A stretch of 23,364 nt of DNA from an uncultured Lachnospiraceae bacterium (lineage in GTDB: Bacteria > Bacillota > Clostridia > Lachnospirales > Lachnospiraceae). Location: assembly GCA_905236365.1 (NCBI GenBank), contig CAJOPP010000013.1, positions 1-23,364 of the forward strand, given 5' to 3'. Position numbers and translations under genes: made by a program. A model generated the notes under the pieces. It was given only the letters and a program-made list of their open reading frames with translations, was not told the origin of the DNA and searched no databases. Within the stretch, counting starts at the first letter, position 1, and each line of letters opens with the position of its first letter. Positions 1 through 7,831 of the stretch are shown in pieces.

Positions 1-142
1 CGAGTGTGGTATATGTTGTCCAATGTAGGGCTATTTGTGAACGTCGGCACTTAATGAGCCGCCAAAAAGCGGCGAATTTAGTACCGTTACGTGAACAATT
101 AAGCGAAAGCGTGCCCGGAATGGACAACATATACCACACTCG
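1..142 (-). repeat. Inverted-repeat structured element, copy E1
   Basis: A perfect 22-bp inverted repeat (1-22 and 121-142) encloses about 98 bp. The stem may continue to the left of the window. Inside, GGCAC at 46-50 can pair with GTGCC at 111-115, and a GCCGC/GCGGC hairpin with an A-rich loop lies at 58-73. Read on the minus strand, the box CCATTCCGGGCACG follows the 5' arm and TCACAAATAGC precedes the 3' arm. Both boxes recur in copy E2 (1564-1704), and the first also in E3 (from 23308). There is no ORF or transposase inside. It could be a non-coding RNA, a MITE-like mobile repeat or a nucleoid/processing site. The repeat structure is certain; its function is unknown. Confidence 0.85.
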
Positions 143-165
143 GTGGCGTACGTCTGAACAGTAAC
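137..165 (-). repeat. Flanking box of E1, near-identical to 1789-1817
   Basis: These 29 bp match 1789-1817 at 27 positions, with mismatches only at 143/1795 and 145/1797; the last 20 bp (146-165) are identical. Read on the minus strand the core is TTACTGTTCAGACG, and it lies just upstream of the 5' arm of element E1. The same core occurs at 23265-23278, upstream of element E3. It therefore looks like part of the repeat module rather than a chance match. No function is known to me. Confidence 0.75.
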
Positions 166-204
166 CGGAATGAGAGGCTATTTGTTTTTTTTGTTGGAAT
201 CCTC

Positions 205-233
205 TTGAAAATAAAAAAGTAAGGTATTATAAT
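205..233 (+). promoter_or_regulatory. Sigma-70-type promoter of the L,D-transpeptidase gene
   Basis: A -35 box TTGAAA (205-210) and a -10 box TATAAT (228-233) are separated by 17 bp. Transcription would start near 240, giving a leader of about 45 nt before the ATG at 286. The promoter lies downstream of element E1, so the gene has its own start and does not need read-through. Confidence 0.75.
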
Positions 234-285
234 AGGTGATTGTTATAGTGAAGAGTTGTGAGTTTATGAGAAGAGGAGATAATTT

Positions 286-1467
286 ATGAGAAAAATGAGA
301 AAATGGAAATATCTTCTGGTTTGCATGGCATTTTGTGCAATGCTACAGGTAGCTTCAGTTGCAAAAGCAGATACTGTAATAGACGCTAATCCGGCGACAA
401 CAGAGAAAACGGCAAAAGTAAAGTCTACTACAGAAAAAACAACAACTGAAAAAACGACAACAGAAACGACAACAGGAAAAACAACGACAGAGCAGTCTTC
501 GAATGCTTCCACAGAAGAAGAGAAGATAAAAGATGGTTGGAATCGTGATAAGACCTGTTATTACCAGGATGGGAATAAAGTAAAAGGTGTTCAGGTTATT
601 GATGAGGAATTATATTACTTTACGTCAAAGGGGAACTTATTTACCAAAAAAGGATTACGTACTGTTGAAGGTAAGACGTTCTATTTTATGAAAAATCACA
701 CTATGAAAACAGGTGTTGTGAAAGTGAATGGAAAAAGGTATTACTTTCAGAAGAATGGTGAACGTTATGAAGAAGAGGGACTACATAAAATAGATAAAAA
801 CTACTATTTATTTAATTCAGATTATACATTAAAATCCGGTTGGTATCGGGATAAAAATAATAACCGTTATTATTTTGACAAACGTTCTTATGCAGCATTA
901 AAAGGTTGGAATTATATAAAAGGGTATAAATATTATTTTAGCAAGAAGGGGGTGCTGCAACAGGACGTGCGTGAAATTTTGAAAAAACAATCCTCTTATG
1001 TGATTAAAATAAACCGTACAGCCTGCTGTGTTACCGTATATGCAAAAGATGGGAAGAAAGGGTATACAATTCCGGTCGTATCTTTTGTATGTTCAACTGG
1101 TAGTGATACCCCGACAGGAACATTTTACACAGGAGTTAAACATCGTTGGCATGAATTGTTTGGACCATGTTGGGGACAGTGGACAACGCAGATTACGGGA
1201 AACATATTATTCCATTCGGTATATTATGATGTTTACAATGATAATAAGTCGCTTAATGTAGCTGCTTACAACAAATTGGGAACAATGGCTTCTCATGGTT
1301 GTGTTCGTTTGCGGGCAGGAGATGCCAAATGGATTTATGATAATTGTAAAGATAAAACAAAAGTAGTTATTTATAATAATAAGAAGAAAGTGGGTCCATT
1401 TGATAAACCAACAGTTGATAAGTTGAGTAAAGATCATACATGGGATCCAACAGATTCAGAAATTTGA
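286..1467 (+). CDS. Secreted L,D-transpeptidase (YkuD) with cell-wall-binding repeats
   Basis: Exported enzyme that would make 3-3 cross-links in peptidoglycan or attach molecules to it through a catalytic cysteine. A Lys/Arg-rich start and hydrophobic core end at AKA-D (cleavage near residue 28). A Thr/Glu/Lys-rich linker follows (about 38-76), then aromatic Gly-Trp and Tyr-Tyr repeats of the choline/glucan-binding type (about 84-228), and a YkuD catalytic domain (about 235-372). The catalytic motif SHGCVRL has His337 and Cys339; the upstream FHS motif has His310. The ATG at 286 has AAGAGGAG at 271-278, 7 nt away; a second in-frame ATG at 295 is less well placed. The gene is monocistronic, with the surface-glycan operon starting 430 bp downstream. 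The repeats may bind a wall glycan such as the product of that operon, but this is inference. Confidence 0.93.
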   Translation: MRKMRKWKYLLVCMAFCAMLQVASVAKADTVIDANPATTEKTAKVKSTTEKTTTEKTTTETTTGKTTTEQSSNASTEEEKIKDGWNRDKTCYYQDGNKVKGVQVIDEELYYFTSKGNLFTKKGLRTVEGKTFYFMKNHTMKTGVVKVNGKRYYFQKNGERYEEEGLHKIDKNYYLFNSDYTLKSGWYRDKNNNRYYFDKRSYAALKGWNYIKGYKYYFSKKGVLQQDVREILKKQSSYVIKINRTACCVTVYAKDGKKGYTIPVVSFVCSTGSDTPTGTFYTGVKHRWHELFGPCWGQWTTQITGNILFHSVYYDVYNDNKSLNVAAYNKLGTMASHGCVRLRAGDAKWIYDNCKDKTKVVIYNNKKKVGPFDKPTVDKLSKDHTWDPTDSEI

Positions 1468-1563
1468 TAGACAGATGATATTAGAACGAAATTAGGAATT
1501 GTTTCATGTATGTGTGAACAGTTCTTTTGAAAGGTTTAAGTTCAGTGGTTATCTGGACGGTTC

Positions 1564-1704
1564 GGGGTGTGGTATCGTATTTCCATTCCGGGCACGAGCT
1601 AAAGTATATCTTCGAACTAAGCTTGTACCTCGCTAAGGCTTTGGACATCATTATGTGGTAAAGCTCACAAATAGCATTACAATGGGAATACGATATCACA
1701 CCCC
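1564..1704 (+). repeat. Inverted-repeat structured element, copy E2
   Basis: A 24-bp stem pairs 1564-1587 with 1681-1704. Only two pairs are non-Watson-Crick, 1572/1696 and 1582/1686, and both are G-U wobbles when read on the plus strand. The conserved box CCATTCCGGGCACG (1583-1596) overlaps the 5' arm, and TCACAAATAGC lies before the 3' arm near 1665. GAGCT (1596-1600) can pair with AGCTC (1662-1666). Compared with E1, five stem pairs have changed on both strands so that pairing is kept. The core sequence otherwise differs from E1. The element sits between the L,D-transpeptidase gene and the promoter of the glycan operon. Confidence 0.85.
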
Positions 1705-1777
1705 CAATTTGTGTTTGGGTTAATCTTAAAGAAGATGATATTGGGATGGAATAGTAACTATGGATTGACGATTCAGA

Positions 1778-1819
1778 GTGTTACAGTTCACTCGTTAGCG
1801 TACGTCTGAACAGTAACAC
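1778..1819 (-). repeat. Hairpin repeat related to the E1 flank
   Basis: A 13-bp inverted repeat with one mismatch (1778-1790 and 1807-1819) surrounds a 16-nt loop. The loop and right arm belong to the 29-bp sequence shared with 137-165. Here the TTACTGTTCAGACG core is part of a hairpin rather than a flank of a complete 140-bp element, so this looks like a solo or decayed copy of one end of the module. There is no T-tract after it on either strand, so it is not a classical terminator. It ends 29 bp upstream of the -35 box of the glycan operon. Confidence 0.7.
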
Positions 1820-1835
1820 TTCAGAGTTCGACTTT

Positions 1836-1877
1836 CAAGTACTTGTGTTGACAATGCGAGCAGATAAGGTGTATAAT
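1836..1877 (+). promoter_or_regulatory. Promoter of the surface-glycan operon with adjoining palindrome
   Basis: A perfect -35 box TTGACA (1848-1853) and a perfect -10 box TATAAT (1872-1877) are 18 bp apart. Transcription would begin near 1884. Immediately upstream lies the 10-bp palindrome CAAGTACTTG (1836-1845), a possible operator; no regulator gene is present in the window. This is the strongest promoter I can see before the 14-gene run that ends at the terminator near 19279. Confidence 0.82.
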
Positions 1878-1896
1878 ACGGAGACGCAGTAATAGT

Positions 1897-3831
1897 GTGA
1901 AAGGTTTGGTTTGGGGAATGTTAGATGTTGTATGTTTAGGAATTACTTTATTTCTTTTATTAGGAGTTGGAATTTTTTATCATATTGTATTGAAAGTATC
2001 CCCGGAGGAGAGTTGGGCAACTGCACTGATGACAGTTATGTCGGTCATATTTGTGATTGGTCTTTTTAATACAACAAAGATTGCTTTGGGAATTATATAT
2101 GTGATTGGTATTGCCGGAGTGATTGGAGGAGTTATTTCAGCCGTGAGGCATTGTAGATATTCTATATGTTCTTTTTTTTCACCTTCCATTATAATGATAA
2201 TTGTCGTGATGGGAGTTGGTGTGGTAGCATTCCACGGAATGCATATTACCAATTGGGATGAGCTGTTTCAGTGGGGAAAAGCAGCCAACTATATGGTATT
2301 GCATGACCGTTTACCGATTGGAGCTGATTTTTCAGGACATGATATATTATTATCAACAACAACAATATTTCATTATTTTATGGCAAGAATAGGTGCTTGG
2401 AGGATTGGGCAGATTACAGAAAGTGATTATTATATTTCTAATTTGCTGTTATGGTTCAGTGCAGTGATTCTACCATTTTCTGGAAACGGTTGGCAATCAT
2501 GGAAGAAGGTATGGGCGTTTGGAATTTTTCAGTTTTTGTTTGTTGCCATTGCGTTTGTACAACCATATTATAACATTTATACAGATCAGCCAACTGCCTA
2601 TTGGGCAGGTGCCTTGATTACATGGATGGTGTTGAATAAATGCAACAAAAAGAATTGTTATTTAATACCTTTGATTTTATTAAATGTTGGTTTGATGAAA
2701 AGCATGGTTGGTCCATTGTTTGCGGTTATTGTTATGCTTACTGCAGTGGTCAACTATTATTCGCAGTGTAGATATAATAAGTCAAAATTGATTCCACAGA
2801 ACTGGAAAAAGAATATCATGTCAGCGAAGAGTCTTTTTTTGTTTTTTACATTACTTTCATCTGTATTGTATACGGTGATTTTGTCATTTGTTATTAAAGA
2901 AAATGCAGTTTATCGTGGAGATAGTGATGTCGCAAACTATGGAAGAAAAAGTATTGTAAAAACCATTAAGGCAATGATTTCTAAACTGTTTGAAGCATTG
3001 AATAAGCAGAATGACAGCCTTTATCTTTCTTATATTGGTTTCTTTGTAATAACGTTGATTGTTGTTTTTGTACTTTATCCATTGATTATGGATCAATACG
3101 AATATTTGCGTTTTCACAATTTACTGGTTGTTTATTTGGCAGGATTTGGAGGCTTTTTTTTGATTATGTTATATGCATATCAGAAAGTTTTTGGTTATGT
3201 TGACAGTATAAATGCAATGTCATTGGAAAGGTATTTTTCAGATTATGTTATGTTAGGGATTCTTCCACTTACTATGCCTTTTTTTGTGAAACTTCAGAAG
3301 ATACAGTCGAAGAATATTGTTCTTTTGAAGCGTTTTGTATTGTTGGGATCTGTTTTTTGTATGATTGTTAGTTGCAGTGGTTATGTGCTACCTCGATTTG
3401 CACATATATATGCGGTAGATACCGGCACCTACAAAGAAAGGGAACGATTCCTTTCGTATGCTAAGCAGGCTAAGCAATATACCAATGAGAAGGGAAAAAT
3501 ATATTTTATTAATCAGCATAAATCGGGATTATTTACCTTAGTGGCAGATTATGAACTGGGCGATCAGTTGTCCAGAGAAGGAATGTGCTATAAGTTTCGA
3601 GAAGATAGGAGTGAAGAAATACTGGGACTTACGGATTATGATATTGAGACATTTCCGAATGTGTTGATAGAGGAAGAATATGAATATTTGTGGGTTTATG
3701 CTACAGATGACTACTTTACGGAAAAAATGAAAGAGTTATTTGGTGAAAGAAATGTAGAAGATGGATATTTCTATCATGTGAGTAAAGATGGTAATGAGAC
3801 GGTTTTAGAGTATTTGGGTAAGATAAAATAG
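1897..3831 (+). CDS. Multi-pass membrane protein, probable GT-C-type glycosyltransferase
   Basis: About a dozen hydrophobic segments fill residues 5-500, followed by a soluble, probably extracytoplasmic tail of about 140 residues. After the first group of segments comes the loop motif NWDELFQWG (Asp121, Glu122). An acidic pair in the first external loop is typical of GT-C enzymes, which use polyprenyl-phosphate sugars outside the membrane. I cannot name a specific family. The start is uncertain: GTG at 1897 lies only about 12 nt from the predicted transcription start and has no well-spaced Shine-Dalgarno, while ATG at 1918 is the first ATG and is also poorly served. It is the first gene of the operon. 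The sugar donor may come from the polyprenyl-phosphate transferase at 17117. An O-antigen-polymerase-like role is an alternative, since no Wzy is otherwise seen. Confidence 0.7.
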   Translation: MKGLVWGMLDVVCLGITLFLLLGVGIFYHIVLKVSPEESWATALMTVMSVIFVIGLFNTTKIALGIIYVIGIAGVIGGVISAVRHCRYSICSFFSPSIIMIIVVMGVGVVAFHGMHITNWDELFQWGKAANYMVLHDRLPIGADFSGHDILLSTTTIFHYFMARIGAWRIGQITESDYYISNLLLWFSAVILPFSGNGWQSWKKVWAFGIFQFLFVAIAFVQPYYNIYTDQPTAYWAGALITWMVLNKCNKKNCYLIPLILLNVGLMKSMVGPLFAVIVMLTAVVNYYSQCRYNKSKLIPQNWKKNIMSAKSLFLFFTLLSSVLYTVILSFVIKENAVYRGDSDVANYGRKSIVKTIKAMISKLFEALNKQNDSLYLSYIGFFVITLIVVFVLYPLIMDQYEYLRFHNLLVVYLAGFGGFFLIMLYAYQKVFGYVDSINAMSLERYFSDYVMLGILPLTMPFFVKLQKIQSKNIVLLKRFVLLGSVFCMIVSCSGYVLPRFAHIYAVDTGTYKERERFLSYAKQAKQYTNEKGKIYFINQHKSGLFTLVADYELGDQLSREGMCYKFREDRSEEILGLTDYDIETFPNVLIEEEYEYLWVYATDDYFTEKMKELFGERNVEDGYFYHVSKDGNETVLEYLGKIK

Positions 3832-3881
3832 ATAGAATAGAATGTCGGGTAGATAATTTCGTAAGGAGTGTAAAGAAAACA

Positions 3882-5099
3882 ATGGAGCATCGTATGAAAA
3901 GTCGTATAAAAAAATATGTATTGTTTGTATTATTGATTCTTGTAGTTATATTAGTTGCAGTTATTTTAATGTTTCGTTCAAAGATGAGCCATGTTATGGA
4001 GACAAAAGAGATTACAAACGAATACAAAATAGAGTGGGAAGAGGAGAAGTACAAAGGACATTATAATGGCGAGTATTCTAATTCAAAACCGAACGGAACG
4101 GGTATTTTTACCAGTGAAGATGGAGCATTTTCCTATGAGGGAAGTTGGAAAAATGGTAAATTTGACGGAAAAGGAACTATTACCTATGAGAATAATACAT
4201 GGGAAATAGGTGAATATAAAAAAGGAAAACGAAATGGGCTTTGCAGGATATATACGGAAGATGACGCGTTTGTTGAGAATTATTATAATATGGGAGTACC
4301 ATATGGAAAGGTTTCTAAGTATGAGAATGGAAACATTACGGAAAGTGATTTGTATATAAATGCAATTCTTGTTTCGGAATTGAAAAATGAAGCAGAAGAA
4401 TTAAATCCAAAGGCTTTGCAGGAAACTATATATGGGGAGCAATATATATATGTAGAAGGTAAAGTAGCATTTGTAGGAGAGGATGACAAACATAGCTATT
4501 TCAGGATTGACAGTGAACAGGTAGGAATGATAATCGGCTCATATCGTAACGTTGTTGGCAACAAAGAAAAACAAGCATTTATTCCTGAGATGAAGAAAGG
4601 GGATCGGGTTCGCATTTATGGGTATTGTGTTGGCACAAAGAAAAATAACGTTCTTACAGATAAAGGAAGCTATAAATATGACTATATTCAAATTGAACCG
4701 TTTTATGGGGAAAATCTTTCGAGTCCAATAGACGACTTGAAGTCAGATAGTTATGAAATGCATAAGAAATATCCTTATGCAAGTTATGGTGAGAATATCG
4801 AAGATGAATTTGAGGTTATTAATTCAGTTCGAAGTGGTAAAATGTTCTATGTTCAATGTAAACTGAAAAGTGCGACAGATTCGCAAGAGCAATATACCCT
4901 GGTATATAAGGGAGATATTAATGAGATATTTATGACTGGTGAAGTCTTACATGTAAAGGGATATTATGATGGGCAGTATAAGCGCCTGAAAGATTCTGAA
5001 TGGACAGACTATAATAAGCACACTAGTACTCGTGAAATGATTTACACATATTTGTATGACGTATATCCTGCGATTCACATAAAGGAAGTTCAGAGATAA
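3882..5099 (+). CDS. Membrane-anchored MORN-repeat protein
   Basis: One transmembrane helix (about residues 12-31) is followed by an outward-facing region with about four MORN-type repeats (57-81, 83-104, 107-127, 129-149), recognisable by the Y-x-G-x-(Y/W)-x-x-G-K-x-x-G-x-G pattern. The last two are degenerate. Residues about 190-285 and 295-400 look like two beta-rich, OB-fold-like domains, each with a VxGxV or LHVKGYY strand pattern; that reading is tentative. AAGGAG at 3863-3868 is 13 nt from the ATG at 3882, whereas ATG 3894 has GGAG (3884-3887) 6 nt upstream, so translation may start at 3894; the membrane anchor is kept either way. It lies between two large membrane proteins and could scaffold or tether glycan machinery. 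No enzymatic motif is seen. Confidence 0.75.
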   Translation: MEHRMKSRIKKYVLFVLLILVVILVAVILMFRSKMSHVMETKEITNEYKIEWEEEKYKGHYNGEYSNSKPNGTGIFTSEDGAFSYEGSWKNGKFDGKGTITYENNTWEIGEYKKGKRNGLCRIYTEDDAFVENYYNMGVPYGKVSKYENGNITESDLYINAILVSELKNEAEELNPKALQETIYGEQYIYVEGKVAFVGEDDKHSYFRIDSEQVGMIIGSYRNVVGNKEKQAFIPEMKKGDRVRIYGYCVGTKKNNVLTDKGSYKYDYIQIEPFYGENLSSPIDDLKSDSYEMHKKYPYASYGENIEDEFEVINSVRSGKMFYVQCKLKSATDSQEQYTLVYKGDINEIFMTGEVLHVKGYYDGQYKRLKDSEWTDYNKHTSTREMIYTYLYDVYPAIHIKEVQR

Positions 5100-5121
5100 T
5101 ATCTCTGCTTGGAGAAATTAT

Positions 5122-7809
5122 ATGAGAAAAAATATAAGAAAGTCTAATAAGAAAAGAATAATTGCATATCTTTTTGTGGCAATTTTTATAGTCATTGTAT
5201 CCTGTGTGTGTGCTTTGAAAGGACAGGATAATTGGACGACGGAAGGGTATGGAGTAACAAGCGACAATCAGATAGCCATTGAACCGGAAACAGAAATCAG
5301 ATTGGATTTTAAGATTTCAGAGGATCATTTTCAAGGTATTTATGTAAGGATTTCATCGCGAGAATCAGTTTTTGAAAATGAAATTTTAGAGTTTGCATTA
5401 CAGGATAAGAACTCTGGGGAGATTATTTCAGAATACAGTATGGAACTGAAAAATGAAGTCTGTGACTCAGATTCGTTGGTGAAACTTCCATATGAGAATT
5501 CTAAGGGAAAAGAAGTATCGGTATATGTTACGGGAACAAATATTCATAACATTCCATATCTTTATGTTAGTGAGCAATTTTCCAAAGACACAACAATGTA
5601 TCTGAATGCAGTAAAGAGAAAGTTTGTATTAGTATTTTCAGGTGTGTACATGACCCATAATAATATTAATTATCAATGGTTTGTTAAGGGCAGTGTATTA
5701 CTTTTTTTGTTGTTTCTTATTTATTTTTGGCCAGTCAATGAAGCGGATAATGTGGCAGAGCAGAAACATGGGCACACGGTATCATGGTTGCAAGCAGGTT
5801 GGAAGGTGCTCAAGCGTATATGGGGCAAGGAAAGAAAGATAATTGTTTTTGTTGGAGTGTCATTTCTATATGTATGTCTGGTTTTATTTGTTTATAAAAA
5901 CTATATAGAAGATGTAATTCATGAGTGCGAATCTGAAATTCTTGTAGAAAATGATGAGCGGGCAAGCAATTTTTGTATGGATGCGGATACCAGAGTTTTT
6001 GAACAGAACTTTGCGTTGAGTCAAGACAAGCTTTCTGCATTATATTATAATGTGAAGATTGTGGATTGGGATTCATCAGCTCGAATTCATGTACGTGTAT
6101 ATGATGAAAATGAGAATATTTGTTATCATGATGGGTATACAAAGATTCAGGACATTATAAAAAAGGGCTCAACATGGAAGATTCTTTTACAAAAGGAATT
6201 TACACAATCAAGTGATAAAAAAGCAATTGTTTATATGGAACCGGTTAATTTCGGGAAAACAAAAGTAATGTTTAAAACCGGAATTGCAGATTTGGAAAAT
6301 CCGTTTTATCAGGATTCCGAGATGAAAACTTATGCGCCGACATTGAAAGTTTCATATGGAGATAATGGTTTTTTAAGACCTTTGTTTTTCCTGTATGTGA
6401 TTATGGGATATGTTTTTTTGTTGTTGATATATTATCTTTTTATAATAAAGCGTGCGTCCGTGGAACAGGCTTTTATTCCGGTGACGATTGCTCTTGGAAT
6501 ATTATATATGTTTGTGATACCGATCTATTCTGTACCGGATGAATATGCCCATATCGATTCTGCGTATATTGTTTCAAACAGAATGTTAGGAATTGAAGCA
6601 GCAGATACATTTGGATATGAGTATAAACGAGTGATTGATGTGGAAACAGAGGAAGCTCCTGCATTTACGGTAACGCTTTCGGATTATAGAAGATTATATA
6701 CTTCATTTTTTACTTTGGCAGATGATCAGTCGTTGACCAGCTGTTATACAAAAAATGCAGTAGCAAATGCGAATATTTTGTGTTTCCTTCCGGCTGCGCT
6801 TGGTATTACAATTGCAAGAATTCTGGGACTAGGTACTATCCCGTTGTTTTTCCTTGGCCGATTGATGAATTTAATTGTTTCGACTTTACTGATTTATCTT
6901 GCAATAAGAAAATTACCTGCGGGAAAATATATAACGATGATATATGCGACGTTGCCGATTGTTCTTCAGGAGGCCGCATCATTTTCATATGATAGTATTG
7001 TAAATGCTGTAGCGATCGTTTTTGTTGCATATTGTTTATATTTTGCATTTGATCAAAAAGAAAAGAGACTATATGATATTATAATCCTTCTTTATTCTTT
7101 GATATTTATGGCCAGTGTGAAGGGAGGAGTGTATATACCATTATGCTTTTTGATTTTTTTGGTTCCTATGCAACAAAAATGGACATCTAAGAAAAATAGA
7201 CGATATCTGTTTTTGGTCACAGTCTGCATTATTGTTTCATTTTTACAGAATAACATTGTAGGATTATTGCAACGTATTTTAAACAAAGGAAATAGTAGTA
7301 TTAATCCTTTTTCCGGTATGCAGATGTATACGTTTGGCTATCTTGCAAGTCATCCAAAGGAACTGGTTAGTTTGTTTGTGAATACATTCTTTACGGAGAC
7401 AAGTCGTTATATATATGAATTTTTTGGAGGTAAGATGGGGTCGATTTACAATCTGCAAATGCCGTGGATGTATGTGATTGTATTTTTGGTAATCTTATTG
7501 GTGGCAGTCACATCTGATCACGTTTCAAAGGAAATTACGAGTCGATTTGCTGTAGTTTTTTGTGGTGTGATTGTAGTGGGATCAATTTTATTGGTGAATT
7601 TGTCAATGTTGATTGCAGACACATCAATGGATTATAAATCCATTCAGGGAGTACAGGGAAGATATTTTATTCCATGTATTTTGCCTTTCATTTTAATGGT
7701 GAATTTTTTCATGAAGAAAAAGCAGGACGTGGATCTTGAAAAGAATCATTTCATATATTACGTGACGCATATTGTTTTTCTTTTCAATATCCTGATGATT
7801 GTAATCTGA
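5122..7809 (+). CDS. Large DUF2142-like membrane protein with N-terminal extracytoplasmic domains
   Basis: The C-terminal half (about residues 430-890) is a multi-pass membrane region whose first external loop holds VPDEYAH (Pro472, Asp473, Glu474, His477), the hallmark of DUF2142 proteins, which belong to the GT-C-like group. The N-terminal half is unusual: a helix at about 11-31, a beta-rich external region (35-185), two further helices near 190-206 and 240-258, a second beta-rich external region (about 260-420), then the core. The 895 residues are far more than expected for DUF2142 alone. GGAG at 5111-5114 precedes the ATG by 7 nt, and the gap to the upstream gene is 22 bp. Likely role: adding a sugar from a polyprenyl-phosphate donor to the surface polymer. 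The substrate cannot be read from the sequence. Confidence 0.75.
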   Translation: MRKNIRKSNKKRIIAYLFVAIFIVIVSCVCALKGQDNWTTEGYGVTSDNQIAIEPETEIRLDFKISEDHFQGIYVRISSRESVFENEILEFALQDKNSGEIISEYSMELKNEVCDSDSLVKLPYENSKGKEVSVYVTGTNIHNIPYLYVSEQFSKDTTMYLNAVKRKFVLVFSGVYMTHNNINYQWFVKGSVLLFLLFLIYFWPVNEADNVAEQKHGHTVSWLQAGWKVLKRIWGKERKIIVFVGVSFLYVCLVLFVYKNYIEDVIHECESEILVENDERASNFCMDADTRVFEQNFALSQDKLSALYYNVKIVDWDSSARIHVRVYDENENICYHDGYTKIQDIIKKGSTWKILLQKEFTQSSDKKAIVYMEPVNFGKTKVMFKTGIADLENPFYQDSEMKTYAPTLKVSYGDNGFLRPLFFLYVIMGYVFLLLIYYLFIIKRASVEQAFIPVTIALGILYMFVIPIYSVPDEYAHIDSAYIVSNRMLGIEAADTFGYEYKRVIDVETEEAPAFTVTLSDYRRLYTSFFTLADDQSLTSCYTKNAVANANILCFLPAALGITIARILGLGTIPLFFLGRLMNLIVSTLLIYLAIRKLPAGKYITMIYATLPIVLQEAASFSYDSIVNAVAIVFVAYCLYFAFDQKEKRLYDIIILLYSLIFMASVKGGVYIPLCFLIFLVPMQQKWTSKKNRRYLFLVTVCIIVSFLQNNIVGLLQRILNKGNSSINPFSGMQMYTFGYLASHPKELVSLFVNTFFTETSRYIYEFFGGKMGSIYNLQMPWMYVIVFLVILLVAVTSDHVSKEITSRFAVVFCGVIVVGSILLVNLSMLIADTSMDYKSIQGVQGRYFIPCILPFILMVNFFMKKKQDVDLEKNHFIYYVTHIVFLFNILMIVI

Positions 7810-7831
7810 TCTGTAAAAAGGAGTATATGGG

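Noticed and set aside
1..142. E1 as an insertion sequence
   Set aside because: There is no transposase frame in or near any copy, and I see no clear target-site duplication. A transposase-less mobile repeat remains possible, so it is listed as a repeat only.
264..512. Minus-strand 82-codon frame rich in Val/Phe/Ser
   Set aside because: It is the antisense reading of the Thr/Glu/Lys-rich linker of the L,D-transpeptidase, whose repetitive codons lack stops on the other strand. There is no ribosome site.
1703..1719. CCCAA/TTGGG hairpin after E2 as a terminator
   Set aside because: The stem is only 5 bp with a 7-nt loop, and no T-tract follows.
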